Assembly (NCBI RefSeq): GCF_026210795.1
Contig: NC_089431.1
Coordinates: 5,580,001 to 5,644,000, forward strand
Length of the DNA: 64,000 nt
DNA from: Rhizophagus irregularis
Taxonomy: Eukaryota; Glomeromycota; Glomeromycetes; Glomerales; Glomeraceae
Direction of reading: 5' to 3'
Shown here: positions 38,901 to 50,178 of the stretch, piece after piece
Position numbering within the stretch: position 1 is the first letter of the stretch
Layout: every line of letters starts with the position of its first letter
The notes under the pieces: generated by a model
Seen by the model: the letters and a program-made list of their open reading frames with translations, nothing else
Databases searched by the model: none
What the model was told of the DNA's origin: nothing
Translations under genes and position numbers: made by a program

Positions 38901-40139
38901 AAATTATTAATTATTATTTAATATTACAGATATAATTGCAATCTTACTCCCAATTGGTACTTCTATTTATTGGATTCAAACAAATAATAGAAATATTCAC
39001 TTAATTTCTTTTTCATGCTTATTTTTAGATATAAAGTTTTTGTTATTTTTTAGAGTATTTGAATCTTTTGGTATATATTTTGCAATTATGATTAGTGTTG
39101 GGAAACAAATTGCTTCTTTTTTAGTAGTTTTATTTATTATCATAATTAGTTTTGCACATACATTTTACATTTTGTTATCACCCAAGTCTAATTTTTCTTT
39201 TGAAAAAAATGAAAATAATGATGATCCCAATAACCCTTGGAATATAACACCTGCCTATTATCAAGTATTTGAAAATGGAACTGTTAATCAAAATCAATAT
39301 ATGATTAAACTACCCGACGGAAATACAAACATGTTTGTAGATTTTGGGACTGCTATTTTTGCAATGTATTTATTCTTAACAGGTAAATAGGAATTCTTTC
39401 TAGTATTTGTTAGTTATTTTAATAATTTAACAAAGTAAATATTTTATTATAGGAGATTCAAGTGCACTATCAAATTGGACATATAAAGGCAATCCATCAC
39501 TTGTAATACTAATTGTTATATTTTCATTATTGATTGTTGTATATCTTATGAATTTGCTTATTGGATTACTTAATAATGCAATTGAAAAAGATAATAATAA
39601 GACCTCATACTTAGTACAGAAAGCAGAGGTACAGTATATCATCATTATTACTGTATTTAGTTAAATAATTGTAAAATTACTCAAATTTTTCAATTTTTTC
39701 AAAGATTCTAGCTGAAATTGAATTACTTTATCTATTACCACATCAAAGGCGTTGGCAAAAATGGTTTCCTGATGTGATGTATGTAAATTTTATTATTTTA
39801 TGTTTTTATGAAAAATTATTTTTTTTGTTAAATTTTTATACAAATTTATTTTTAAGATACTATTATGCTGATGCTGATAAAGTTCGACAAAAAATTAAAG
39901 AAATGATTAAAGAAAGTGAATGGAATATAGACGAATTTTTAGAATTAAAGAAGAATTTATTAGACAAACTCAATATTCAACATAATCCTGTTGATGAAGC
40001 TAACTTACAAGATATATCAAAAGAAATACGTGATTTGCGTAGTAAATTACCACAGCATTCAGAAGCTACCTTACAAGATATATTAAATGAAATACGTGAT
40101 TTGCGTAGTAAATTACCACAGCAGCCAGCAGAAAGTTGA
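35964..40139 (+). CDS. Propeller-TRP-like ion channel
   Basis: Nine exons: 35964-36261, 36344-36675, 36760-36880, 36970-38367, 38446-38859, 38930-39382, 39453-39628, 39705-39778 and 39857-40139. They total 3549 nt (1182 aa), all phases consistent. I chose ATG 35964 (MSSNSIKIEID) over an upstream ATG at 35907. Residues 1-480 look like a WD-type beta-propeller (KIEISPNEEYLVTYSEDDHSIVVWNI). Membrane helices follow at about 683-711, 787-807, 820-838, 855-870, 880-910 and 911-937. A pore loop lies at about 989-1010 (FVDFGTAIFAMYLFLTGDSS) and a last helix at 1021-1045 (VVYLMNLLIGLLNNAI), the layout of TRP-type cation channels. The C-terminus is a coiled coil with a duplicated IRDLRSKLPQ unit, probably for tetramer assembly. 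Ion selectivity cannot be read from sequence. Confidence 0.88.
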
Positions 40140-40385
40140 ATTAGTCATAGCTATTATTGCCATTATTGCTTTTTTATCCCTTATACTATAGAAAAATTCT
40201 GAAAATATGACTTTGTAAAATCAACACAATTTGCTGCAAATTTGTCCAGAATTTTTTATTGATATTTATCACTTCATTAATGAATCTAAATGTCTGTAAT
40301 TTATATATTATATGTACTTTGGCTTGTCCTACAACTTTTATTAAGCTCAAATAGTGCGTTTACAAGGCTAATATTGACTTTTATA

Positions 40386-40813
40386 CAGTCGACTCTGGTT
40401 ATAACGAACCTGTTTGTACCGAAACCTCGCTATACCGAATCATAATTTCCAGAACCGATTTTTTATAAATAATTTCACTGGATATAACGAACTTTTATAA
40501 TAAAACACTATATAACGCATCCGAACCAAACTTAACCAGCCCCTATATATCAGCTATATAATAACTTTATACTTTCTATAACGAACGGTCATGTGACTAT
40601 ATAGTAGTCCAGGCCAATTTTATAGTGCTGGCCAGAATTACTAGTAATTTTTTCGAAAATTTATGTTAAAAGAAATTATAATTTTGGCCAGCATTACAAA
40701 TTTGGCCTAAATTACCTATAAAGAAAACTAGTTCGGTATATTATATAACGAATTCACTATATACCGAACTAAACCTCCTGGAACGGAGGGTTCGTTATAT
40801 CCAGAGTTGACTG
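40386..40813. mobile_element. 428-bp pogo/Tigger-like MITE
   Basis: The ends are CAGTCRACTCTGGWTATAACGAACC in inverted orientation (two mismatches) with TA on both sides (40384-40385 and 40814-40815). This is the TIR type and target of pogo-class Tc1/mariner elements. There is no transposase frame. Its right end lies in the 3' part of the TLDc gene copy B, so 40728-40813 is both transposon and coding sequence. Confidence 0.85.
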
Positions 40814-42177
40814 TACTGCTCAATATTTCAAGATCATCAGCACCAAATGATGGACCGTAACTACGATTATTGTAGATGGCATGCTTTTCATCTATCACAC
40901 GACTCAAAATATAATTTTCTATTTTATCACATTCAAAAGAAAATATAAAACTATCTTTAGTAGCTACAAAATCACCACTAGATTTCCATTTAATTGGATT
41001 ATATCCTCCAAGAATTTCGTTACTGTCTTTTACTTTAACAATTGTTACTGTGCGGGGTTTATTATCACAAATTTGATGAAATTTATCCTGTGAATGTCCA
41101 TCACGAGATGCACGTAACAATAATTTGAATTCATATGGAGAACTCAACTTGTCTGTGATTCCTAATCTATCGATCCATTTTAAAATTAATTCAGCATGTT
41201 GATAATTTATTATTTTTGAATCAATAGTTTTTTTACTTTCTTTGGTTATACCATATTCTGATTTATCACTTGGCTTGCTGTTAAGATCTAAAAGACTCAA
41301 AAATGCTCTTACTAAATCTTTATAAAAATCTTCTGGAAATATTTTTTCATAAGGGAATATTTTGTCTAAAAATTCTTTAGAGGTTAAATTGTAGAATTTG
41401 ATAAATGGAATAAATCGTTGTAAAGTATTCTTTAAAGTATTAAAATCATCTTGAGAACAATTTGCAAGGTCAGAGGGAATTTCAGGATTTTGAGCAAGAA
41501 CCCATTTAAGAACATGTTCCCAAATTTGAATTTCTCTCATTTGAAGGTTATCACTTTGAATAATTGTAACTAAAAGTTTTTCTGGAATTGAAGAAAAATT
41601 TAAAGAATTAAATATCTTATCTGGCTCTTTTGTTATCAAATCATTACAATATTTTTGAAGTTCTAAGAAAGTATCATTTTCAAAACTTGTTTGATATACC
41701 AAATTAAAATTTTGTTCCATCCAATTTGTTTTATTTTCAATCAAGTAGAATTGAATGCAAGTAACTAGTTCTTGGAGACTAAGTTCGCTAGCAGAAATTA
41801 AGATTTTAATCATATCCTGGGTATCATATTCCTTCAAAGAAAGCTTTCCGCCATAAATATACCTGAAATACAAAAACACATTATTAAAAAAAAAATGAAT
41901 AACATAAGTTTATAAATTATTACCTTAAGATTGGTTGAAATATTTCGGGTGCAATATTTGGTAATTTGATATGTGCTAAAGCTCCATCATTTTTATTTTT
42001 ATTAGTTGTCAAAAGTCTTTGTAAATAAGGAGAACGATAATGCAAAATGACCATATGCACACGGAAGACCTTTACGTAAGGGTCATTACCAACTTCAATA
42101 GTAATATCATAATATTCTTCATCATTCAAAATTTCGAGTAAATTTTGTGATAATTTTGGTAAAAGTTTATTATCCAT
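40728..42177 (-). CDS. BTB-BACK-TLDc domain protein (copy B)
   Basis: Two exons: 41924-42177 and 40728-41862, 61-nt intron, 462 aa. BTB about 1-105 (EEYYDITIEVG, FRVHMVILHYRSPYL), BACK about 105-225, TLDc about 245-430 (YEFKLLLRASRDGHS, SNEILGGYNPIKW). The family tail expected after GPSFGADDLEIL is absent. The frame runs instead into the inverted repeat of a pogo-like MITE, and the last 28 or so residues (reading VNSGYNEPSVPGG...) and the stop codon come from the transposon. No tail remnant is visible on the far side of the element. The last TLDc strand is thus replaced, and the effect on folding is open. Exon border, intron position and N-terminus match copies A and C, so this is a member of a local tandem pair. 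Confidence 0.87.
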
Positions 42178-43956
42178 TTTTTATAATTTTTATCGCTAGC
42201 GAAAGAAATAAGAAAGAATCAAAAGAATCAACCCAAATTTGTATATTTCTAGCCTTATATAATTGAACTACTACATTCTGTGCAACATAAATTTATTTAA
42301 TGCACGTGATGAAACGCGCAGTATTATTACGAAAATCGATTTATTTTTTTAATTCAATCATTGTATGTTGTCGAATATAACAAACTAAATTACACGACAT
42401 GCGAAATTATCTTTTATGACTAATTAATTTAATAACTAAGGATTTATATTGAAAAACTATCTTTTGTAACGAAAAGATTTATATCTTTTACAGAAACTTG
42501 TGCGTAAAAAACCAAATTTTCAGTATAAATAATAAAAAATTATTTGCTTCTACCGTTCTAACGAGGAAATACGTTGGTACTTTTTTTTTAAAAAAAAATA
42601 ATCGTTTTACCTATAATAGACGAACTTTACTTTTATTGTCTTTCTCTACCCAAATAATTTCGTATTATAGTAAAATAAATTATATAATATCAATATAATG
42701 ATATTTAGATTATTTCATATATATAATTTTGAATTATGTAACGTGTGGTTGGCTGCGTCCGATCTATTCTACATTATTTATAGTCTTGATCGTTTGTTGG
42801 TTACTAATTATATAATTGGTTAGACTGAAGGTCCTGAGATCGAAGGGTTTATTAAACTTGGCGGCGATATCATTCATTAAATTTATTAATTTTTTTAATA
42901 AATAATTTGTTTAGTAATTGTCAATTTTAAGCGTGTAATCTTTTTTAATAAATAATATTTGTTTTTTTAATTTTTGATTAAATGATCCGGTAGATATTGT
43001 ATATAAATTTTTTTTTTTGAATAATTTCTTAATGATTTTTTATATAAAATAATGTTATAGATTTTTTTGTAATCATAAAATTTTTTAATAAATCAAACTA
43101 TATTTCTTAAACTAAAAATAATTTTGTGGGAATTTTCCACCACCCATTAAAAATTTATTTGAAATTCTAGTAGTTCAGATCCTGCTGGACTGGACCGCTT
43201 GGGCCAGCATTATTTTAGATCCAGGTTGGGCTAGATTTCAAAATATGGGTTTCTCTTACTCTCCGCATAATATTGATGGTTTTGTAAACTTTAAATATAT
43301 CTACATAATTGAAAAATTGATATTTATATTACATCTGTATAGGTTAGTTTAATTGTGATATTTTTTTTTTGTTTCTGTTTTTTCTCAGTTCTTTGGTTTA
43401 AAAATATAGTTATCATCTAATTATTTTATTTTTTATTTCTTTCATTAATTTTTTATATACTAATACTATAAAAGTTTCAAATTAAATTACACAGTATGCT
43501 CTCTTTTTCCATATCTTATTTTTAATAATTTTTTTCGTACGTTTATATCTTTTAAAATGAAAATTACGGTATCACTTCTGTTAGTAAATTGCATCTTGCT
43601 CTTGATCTTCAGGTGCACCTTTGTATATCTCTTTCTTGATCTTTACGTGCTTGATCTTTGGGTATTTTTGTTTAATCTTACGCGCTATTTGATCACATTT
43701 CTTTATTCTCTTTTATGGTCAATCTTTATTTGCTTTAAAATTAATAAATTAAACAATAATTATAAATATTAGCCAATTAAAATTCAAAATTGTAGTAAAT
43801 CGCGTGTATTAATATGGGTAACTCAAATATTACAAATTTCATGTTAAACAGAACAATCCGCTAATAACAACTTAGACTCATTAAAAAACTACTGTATACT
43901 TAAAATATTTTTTTTGAAATAGGGAATCTAAAATACTAAAAATTTTGATTAAAGTA
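42178..43956. other. Intergenic between TLDc copies; duplicated segment
   Basis: No gene seen. About 42637-42915 matches 23053-23345, which lies beyond the decayed copy D, so flanks moved with the gene. Around 43160-43230 there are GC-richer words (CTGGACTGGACC, GGGCCAGCAT). A hydrophobic 71-codon frame at 43557 arises from a repeated CTTGATCTT motif and is not a credible gene. Confidence 0.5.
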
Positions 43957-45459
43957 TCAATTACGAACAATCTTAAATACTTCACACTCTTCTATAGTAA
44001 AATCGTTTTCAGTTTTTCTAATCGGTTTTTCATAACATGATTGTTTAGATCGTCTACAATAACTACTACCATTGTGCGCCCATATTTCAAGATCTCCTAT
44101 GCCAAATGATGGACCGTACCATTGACTATTGTAGATAGCCTTCTTTTCATCTTTCACCCGACTTAAAATATGGTTTTCAATTTTATCACAGTCAAAAGAA
44201 AATATAAAACTATCTTTAGTAGCTACCAAATCACCGTAAGATTCACTAGATTCCCATTCAAGTGGATTATATCCTCCAAGAATTTCGTTACTATCTTTCA
44301 CTTTAACAATCGTTACAGTGTGGGATTGATTATTACAAATTTGATGAAATTTATCCCGTGAATGTCTATCACGAGATGCACGAAATAATAATCTGAATTC
44401 ACATAAAGAAATTAACTTATCAGTAATTTCTAATCTATCGATCCATTTTAAAATTAATTCAACATGTTGATGAGTTATAATTTTAGAGTCCACTGTTCTT
44501 TTAATTTCTTTAGTTATATTAGACTTTGATTTGTCGCTTCGTTTACTATTAGGATCCAAAAGACTCAAAAAATCTTTTAGTAATTCTTTATAGAAATCTT
44601 CTGGAAATATTTTTTCATAAGGAAATACTTTTTCTAAAAATTCTTTAGAAGTTAAATCGTGGAATTTAATAAATGGAATAAATCGTTGCAAGGTATTCTT
44701 TAAATTATTAAAATCATCTTGAGAATAGTCTGTAAAATCAGAAGGAAGATCCGGATTTTGAGCGATTCCCCATTTAAGAACATGATCCCAGATTTGGATT
44801 TCACTAATTTGAAGGTTATCACTTTGAATAATCGTAAGTAAAATATTTTCTGAAATTGAAGAAAAATTCATAGAATTAAATAACTTATTTGGTTCCTTGG
44901 AAATTAAATTTGTACAATATTTTTGTAGTTCCAAGAAAGAATTATTCTCAAAGCTTGTTTGATATATCAAATTAAAATTTTGTTCCATCCAATCTGTTTT
45001 ATTTTCAATCAAATAAAATTGTAAATACGTGGTTAATTCTTGAAGACTAAGTTCGCTGGCAGAAACTAATATTTTAATTATATCCTGAGTATCGTATTCT
45101 TTTAAAGAAAGTTTTCCGCCATAAATATAACTAAAATATAAAAATATACACTTTTAATAAAAACAATATAATGAATATAATAATCTGTTTATAAATTATT
45201 ACCTTAAAATTATTTGAAATGTTTCAGGAGATATATTTGATAATTTAATATGTGATAAAGTTCCATCGTTTTTCTTTTTATTAGTTGACAAAATTCTTTG
45301 CAAATAAGGAGAACGATAATGTAATATAACCATATGAGCACGAAAAATTTTTACATGAGGGTCATTACCAACTTCGATAGTAATATCATAATATTCTTCA
45401 TCATTTAAAATTTCAAGTAAATTTTGTGATAATTTTGGTAAAAGTTTATTATCTTCCAT
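43957..45459 (-). CDS. BTB-BACK-TLDc domain protein (copy C)
   Basis: Two exons: 45203-45459 and 43957-45130, 72-nt intron, 476 aa. It has the same architecture as copies A and B and is the only one in the window with the complete C-terminus: after GPSFGIGDLEIW come AHNGSSYCRRSKQSCYEKP and EECEVFKIV. BTB about 1-105, BACK about 105-225, TLDc about 250-470. The exon join differs slightly (S-YIYGG instead of R-YIYGG). By family knowledge it may dimerise and act as a Cullin-3 adaptor or in oxidative-stress response; nothing in the sequence says which. It serves as the reference for judging what copies A, B and D have lost. Confidence 0.9.
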
Positions 45460-46119
45460 GTTTTATAATAATTTTGGCGTTAAAAGAAGGAAAGAAAAAG
45501 AATTAATACAAATTTGTAAATGTTCGGCCTTATATAATTAATCTGTGCAACATTAAAAAAAACTCTAAAAAATTATATATACGTAATTATCCATAATACG
45601 TGACACGAAATTATATAATTAAAGGATGCGTGTTACGACCGTTTAAAATTTTAAAATTTTCTCGGTTTTTGTCCAATCAATTTTCTAATTAGTATTTTAA
45701 TTATACATATTTATTTTTATTAAAATCCATATATCAATCTATTATGGTCAGCTTTCATATGTACTAGTAACTTTTTAATTTAGCGTATATAAATTCAAAT
45801 CTTAGTTCCTACGATTAAAATAATGAAAATTCTTTCGTCAAGTTCAATTCCATTTTCAATTACATTATTACTGCGTCGTTTTGGGCTTTTACTTTACAAA
45901 ATAAATTTAATAAAATATTATTTTTTTTTTAGTTTAACTCTTATTTCTTTGCATTATTTCTAATACATATAATGATTTTCCCAACTTATTTTCTTTAACA
46001 TATTTAATATATTTATCCATCATACTATTATATATAATCTCAATGATAATTTAATTAAGATTTTATTAAATTGATGATCGTAGGAATTGGTAAATTTCTT
46101 AAAAAATTAAAATTTTTTA
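45460..46119. other. AT-rich intergenic, no gene seen
   Basis: Upstream region of TLDc copy C. No feature recognised. Confidence 0.4.
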
Positions 46120-47190
46120 TTTAATTAACTATATTTCTCTCCTTTAGAAATTCTAAAAAAATAATCAAAGCATTTTGATATTCCATCTCCATATTTTCCA
46201 TATTATGTTGATTCTCATAAGTCAACGATTTATTAAAGAAAGTTTTGTACAACATATCTTTATAATTTCTTCTTGCAATCTTTATTTTTACATAATCTAT
46301 ATTTTAATGTTTTATTTCAAATATCTTCTAATTGTTCATGATTTTTGCAATGTTGTAATAAGATTAAAAATGTCGTTCCATCTGGTCCAATTTTCCAATG
46401 CGACATTAATATATCTGTATTCTCTTGTATATTAGCGTCTTTTGATGAAATTTTTATAGAGAACTTGGTTTGAATATGATTTCTTTATATAATATCATGT
46501 TAAAGAGTATTGATTATAATCTTGGATAAATTTTTTGAATTCTTGTTCATTAACAATGGAAAAAGAATATTCTTTAAATATTCTTTTAAGAATCCATCCG
46601 ACATATTGTATAATTTATGATCAGAATTTAATTATAATTGATAAAACGTGTACACAAGACAAATCCCATTATGTGATAGTTCATCATATAAATTTAATAC
46701 TTGTTGATCTGATTTACAAAGATTCAATTTTAAAGAAACTTGAATAAATTGATCACTTAAAATGCCATTTACTTTATTTAATATTGTACGATACAATATT
46801 CTTGTGTTGATATGAATGATTTTTCTTCATTAATTTTTCCATTTTTTAAGAAATTGATAAACTTATTAATATCAAATCCATTAAAACTATCTGAAGATTT
46901 TCCTATTAATGTATCATTTTTGTTATTATTCAAGTCACTTTGTTTTAAAGGTATTTCAATATCCTTTGAAATTTCTGTTGAATATTTTCTCATTAATTTA
47001 TATTATATTTGGTGTTTGTTTAGTACATAGTAACTTCTTATCATTATAGATATTTTTTAAGGTTGTGGAATATTTTAAATTACCACCATCAAATCCTCGT
47101 TTTAAATAATGAAGATGTTTTAATATTTGTTTAAAATGTATTCCTTTCTTTTAATGTAATATTTGCTTGTGATAACATTTTTTTTTCTAA
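46120..47190 (-). pseudogene. Decayed PPR-like gene
   Basis: Coding-like pieces follow each other on the minus strand in changing frames: KQILKHLHYLKRGFDGGNLK (about 47100), FINFLKNGKINEEKSFISTQ (about 46850), LKLNLCKSDQQVLNLYDELS (about 46700) and HWKIGPDGTTFLILLQHCKN (about 46370). The last two look like pentatricopeptide repeat helices (P-D-x-T-T-F...C, and LYDEL). In-frame stops (for example the TGA after QLEDI near 46320) and several frame changes make it a host pseudogene. PPR proteins normally bind organellar RNA. An alternative is a multi-exon gene with unrecognised introns, but the stops are too many. Confidence 0.5.
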
Positions 47191-47798
47191 AATTTCTTTT
47201 ATAGCATTCTTTTTTTTTCACAAGTAAGTTATTACAATAAATAGGAATTATTCTCATTTACAAATACAGGGTGGAAGCTATATAACTATATTTTTTTTTT
47301 GGAAAATCATTCGGGATCGTGAATCGCGAGCAACCCAGCAGGTGTCTTTGTCGACAGATTTATTCAACCAATCATTTGTTACGCTCATATTTTAATTTCC
47401 ATTTCGCTCCGCTATCTTTACCTAGTTGACCTATTTCGATCTGGTACTTCAAATCAAATCTTACTTCTCTTGTGTAAAATCTATAGAAATAAGCTTTTCA
47501 TTACTACTCTTATTGTAAATACAAATCATTAAATACAAAATATGAATAATAATAATATTACTAATAGACAGTAATTACTAGAAATATGATCATAAATTTA
47601 TTATTCATAATCAGTTATTGATTATTAATTTTAACACTGTACGCGTACAACTTTCATTATCACGTGATCATTGCTGGCAATTTGTGTTGCTAGGTTTAAC
47701 AGTCAGTACAGCTACCCAATCTTTCTTTTATACTAAATTTCTATTTTTCATTTTTCAAGTTTAAACGATTATTCTTGGTTAGATAATTTAAAAGAACC
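47191..47798. other. Intergenic, no gene seen
   Basis: AT-rich. Probable promoter region for the frame that starts at 47799. Nothing else recognised. Confidence 0.35.
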
Positions 47799-49330
47799 AT
47801 GGGCGAGGAAGTTGATGAAAATAATCAAAGCATTGAAGGGGTATCATTTGTATGCTGTCCTAACAAAGAACGAATCCGAATTATGAAAGCATCCTTGGGC
47901 GAATTGTGCCGAAATGATTCCTTGGACAGAACTCCGTGGACTGAAATTCCAAAAAAACCATGTAAACTTATACTCCCGGACAATAATGACAGTGAATCAG
48001 AGGATCAAGCCTCCATGTCTCAGGTGCAAATTAGTAGCGAAGATGGTGACTTCTCGACAATCTGAGTAATTCATTAATGTTGGTTGAGATGATCGCATGT
48101 GAAACTGATATTTGCCGTGTTCATCTTCTATCGGTCTTGAAATCAAAACTAAAATACCTCTAGAAGATCTTATTGTTTATATAGAGCGTGTTAAATAGTA
48201 TGGTTTCGACCATATCATTATCATCGGGGAACTTTATTGTGAAATGCTTTTTCTAGACTGTTACGGTCGTTTATTTGGATGGGAACATATGCGATATTTG
48301 TTATTGCCACTTGGGGATTATTTGAAAAAAGATTTTCAGCTTGGTCCAGCAGCAGTGGCATGGGGAACAACAACAGATGGATCTGTATTTGAGTTTAAGA
48401 TCAAAGAAGGTCGATGTTTTATATTCCATATTTTTTCCGTAAAAGGAACATATTTCCGGAATTAATAATAACCTTATATCACGGAACTTATCGAATAATT
48501 TACATTTCCCGTTAATGGATCAGAATTTTTACAGAAATAACGGATAAAATTTTTTACAGGGAATGTGCTTTGACCATTACATTCTCTAGAAAAGTTTTAA
48601 CTCGTTCTAACATTTATTGAAATCCCATATTTTCTAGGAGTTGTAATAATCACTCGTGTTAGGTCACATGAAAAACTTTTGTTTATAATGTACTGGTTGT
48701 GCCGTCGATGCATAGAGACCACGGTAAGAGATCTCTATTTTGATCAATTCTGTTACTTGGTCATCTATTAATGTTATCAGAAGAAAAAAATACATAGTGA
48801 GTCCTGTTGTTATGACTGATGTTAAAGCATTGTGCGACTCCCGTTTGTATCAAAACAAGAGTATCCCGGTTTTGTACAAAAGATCTTTTGCCCACCCCGA
48901 AATTCTGTAAGTTTAAGTGCCGATTTACACATTGTATCTAAACCAATATTTTCCGAGATTTAATCTTTCAGGCCGTTTTCAACATAAAATCGACATATTC
49001 AATAAAGGTCTTTAGCGGTGCATTTTGGAAATGCGCAACATGCAATACATTTAGTTTTCTCATTGAAGTTAGGAATATGATCGGGGATGAAGGACAAAAC
49101 CGTTGGAACCAACTGGATATTGCGCTATTTTTCCATAAACTACTAGCTCTAATAAAAGGATACATCAAAATTAACAAACATTTGAAATCTTTTTATAAGG
49201 AAAGAAACAATCATCTGATACCAATCAAAGGAATCAAGATAATACAAATGTCGTTCAGCATTAAATTTCTCAATTTTTCTATATTTATTGTTTACGTACT
49301 TTTTCAATCTTGGCTATATCTTGATGGGTT
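47799..49330 (+). pseudogene. Fragmentary gene of unknown family
   Basis: The first open part (47799-48065, 88 codons) starts MGEEVDENNQSIEG and ends in an acidic Ser-rich stretch. Further coding-like parts follow: IPLEDLIVYIERVK then, across a TAG near 48197, YGFDHIIIIGELYCEMLFLD and YLLLPLGDYLKKDFQLGPAA (48190-48400). Then come KALCDSRLYQNKSIPVLYKR (about 48830-48900) and, after a clean TTTCAG acceptor at about 48971, FWKCATCNTFSFLIEVRNMI to near 49190. Some breaks could be introns (CT|GTAAGTTTAAG near 48907), but the TAG within a conserved-looking stretch suggests decay. Family not recognised. A protein repeated in AM fungal genomes is my guess. Confidence 0.35.
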
Positions 49331-50178
49331 CGCATCTTACCATAATAGCATTTGACGTGTGGGTTAGGAGCTAGTTTTTCCTCTATTTCTTTTGTATTTT
49401 ATTTTATTTCTTGTATAAATAAACACACATTTTAATAATATTGAAAACCAATCTATGTCTAAAAAAAAAAATTCGTTCATTTTTTTCATTTTTGATAAAA
49501 ATAACAAAATAAATATGTAATGGTATTTTAATTTTGTCGCATTCCTAATGACCGGAATATGAAAATCTGATTTTACTTTTTTAATTTTTACAATGATAAA
49601 AAAAAAATTTTTTCGAGAAAAAAAAAAATAGATATACGTTCGCCTGATATTTATAATTAATATACAATTAAAATAATCACTACACAAGAAATACTTAAAC
49701 CGATTATATAGTACACATATTACTTGTGAGTCATACTGTTAATTTGTACAACAAAATGATATTGACAATTATGGTAATCTTTTCAAAGAATTTACGAGCC
49801 TTTTTAGGGGCGGTAACACATATCTATGAGAGATTCTCTATTAAATCTTATTAGTTGTAGTTATTTTTAAAAATGAAGGTACAACTATTTACTAAATTAG
49901 GCACATCATCAAATATTGTACAATACATTTTCACTTAGTTCGCTGTTAATTTTCTCCGATGTTTGTTCTAAAAAGTTTATATGAATAAAGTTAGTTACGT
50001 GATACAACAATGTGATACAATCATGCCGATTTGGAAAAATCCGACGGGTATAAATCGAAATTCTATTCGGAACTTAATTTTCCCTTAAAAAATATCAGAT
50101 ATTATATTTCTTTCTCAAAAAAAAAAACCCTATATTTTCTTTTTATGATTTTTATTTTGTTATGTAATTAAAAAAAAA
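49331..50178. other. AT-rich intergenic, no gene seen
   Basis: Contains A/T homopolymers and hairpins only. Holds the 5' region of the second Kelch gene. Confidence 0.4.

Noticed and set aside
43557-43772. 71-codon hydrophobic frame
   Set aside because: It comes from a CTTGATCTT-type repeat read as Leu/Ile/Phe codons; no signal for a real membrane protein gene.
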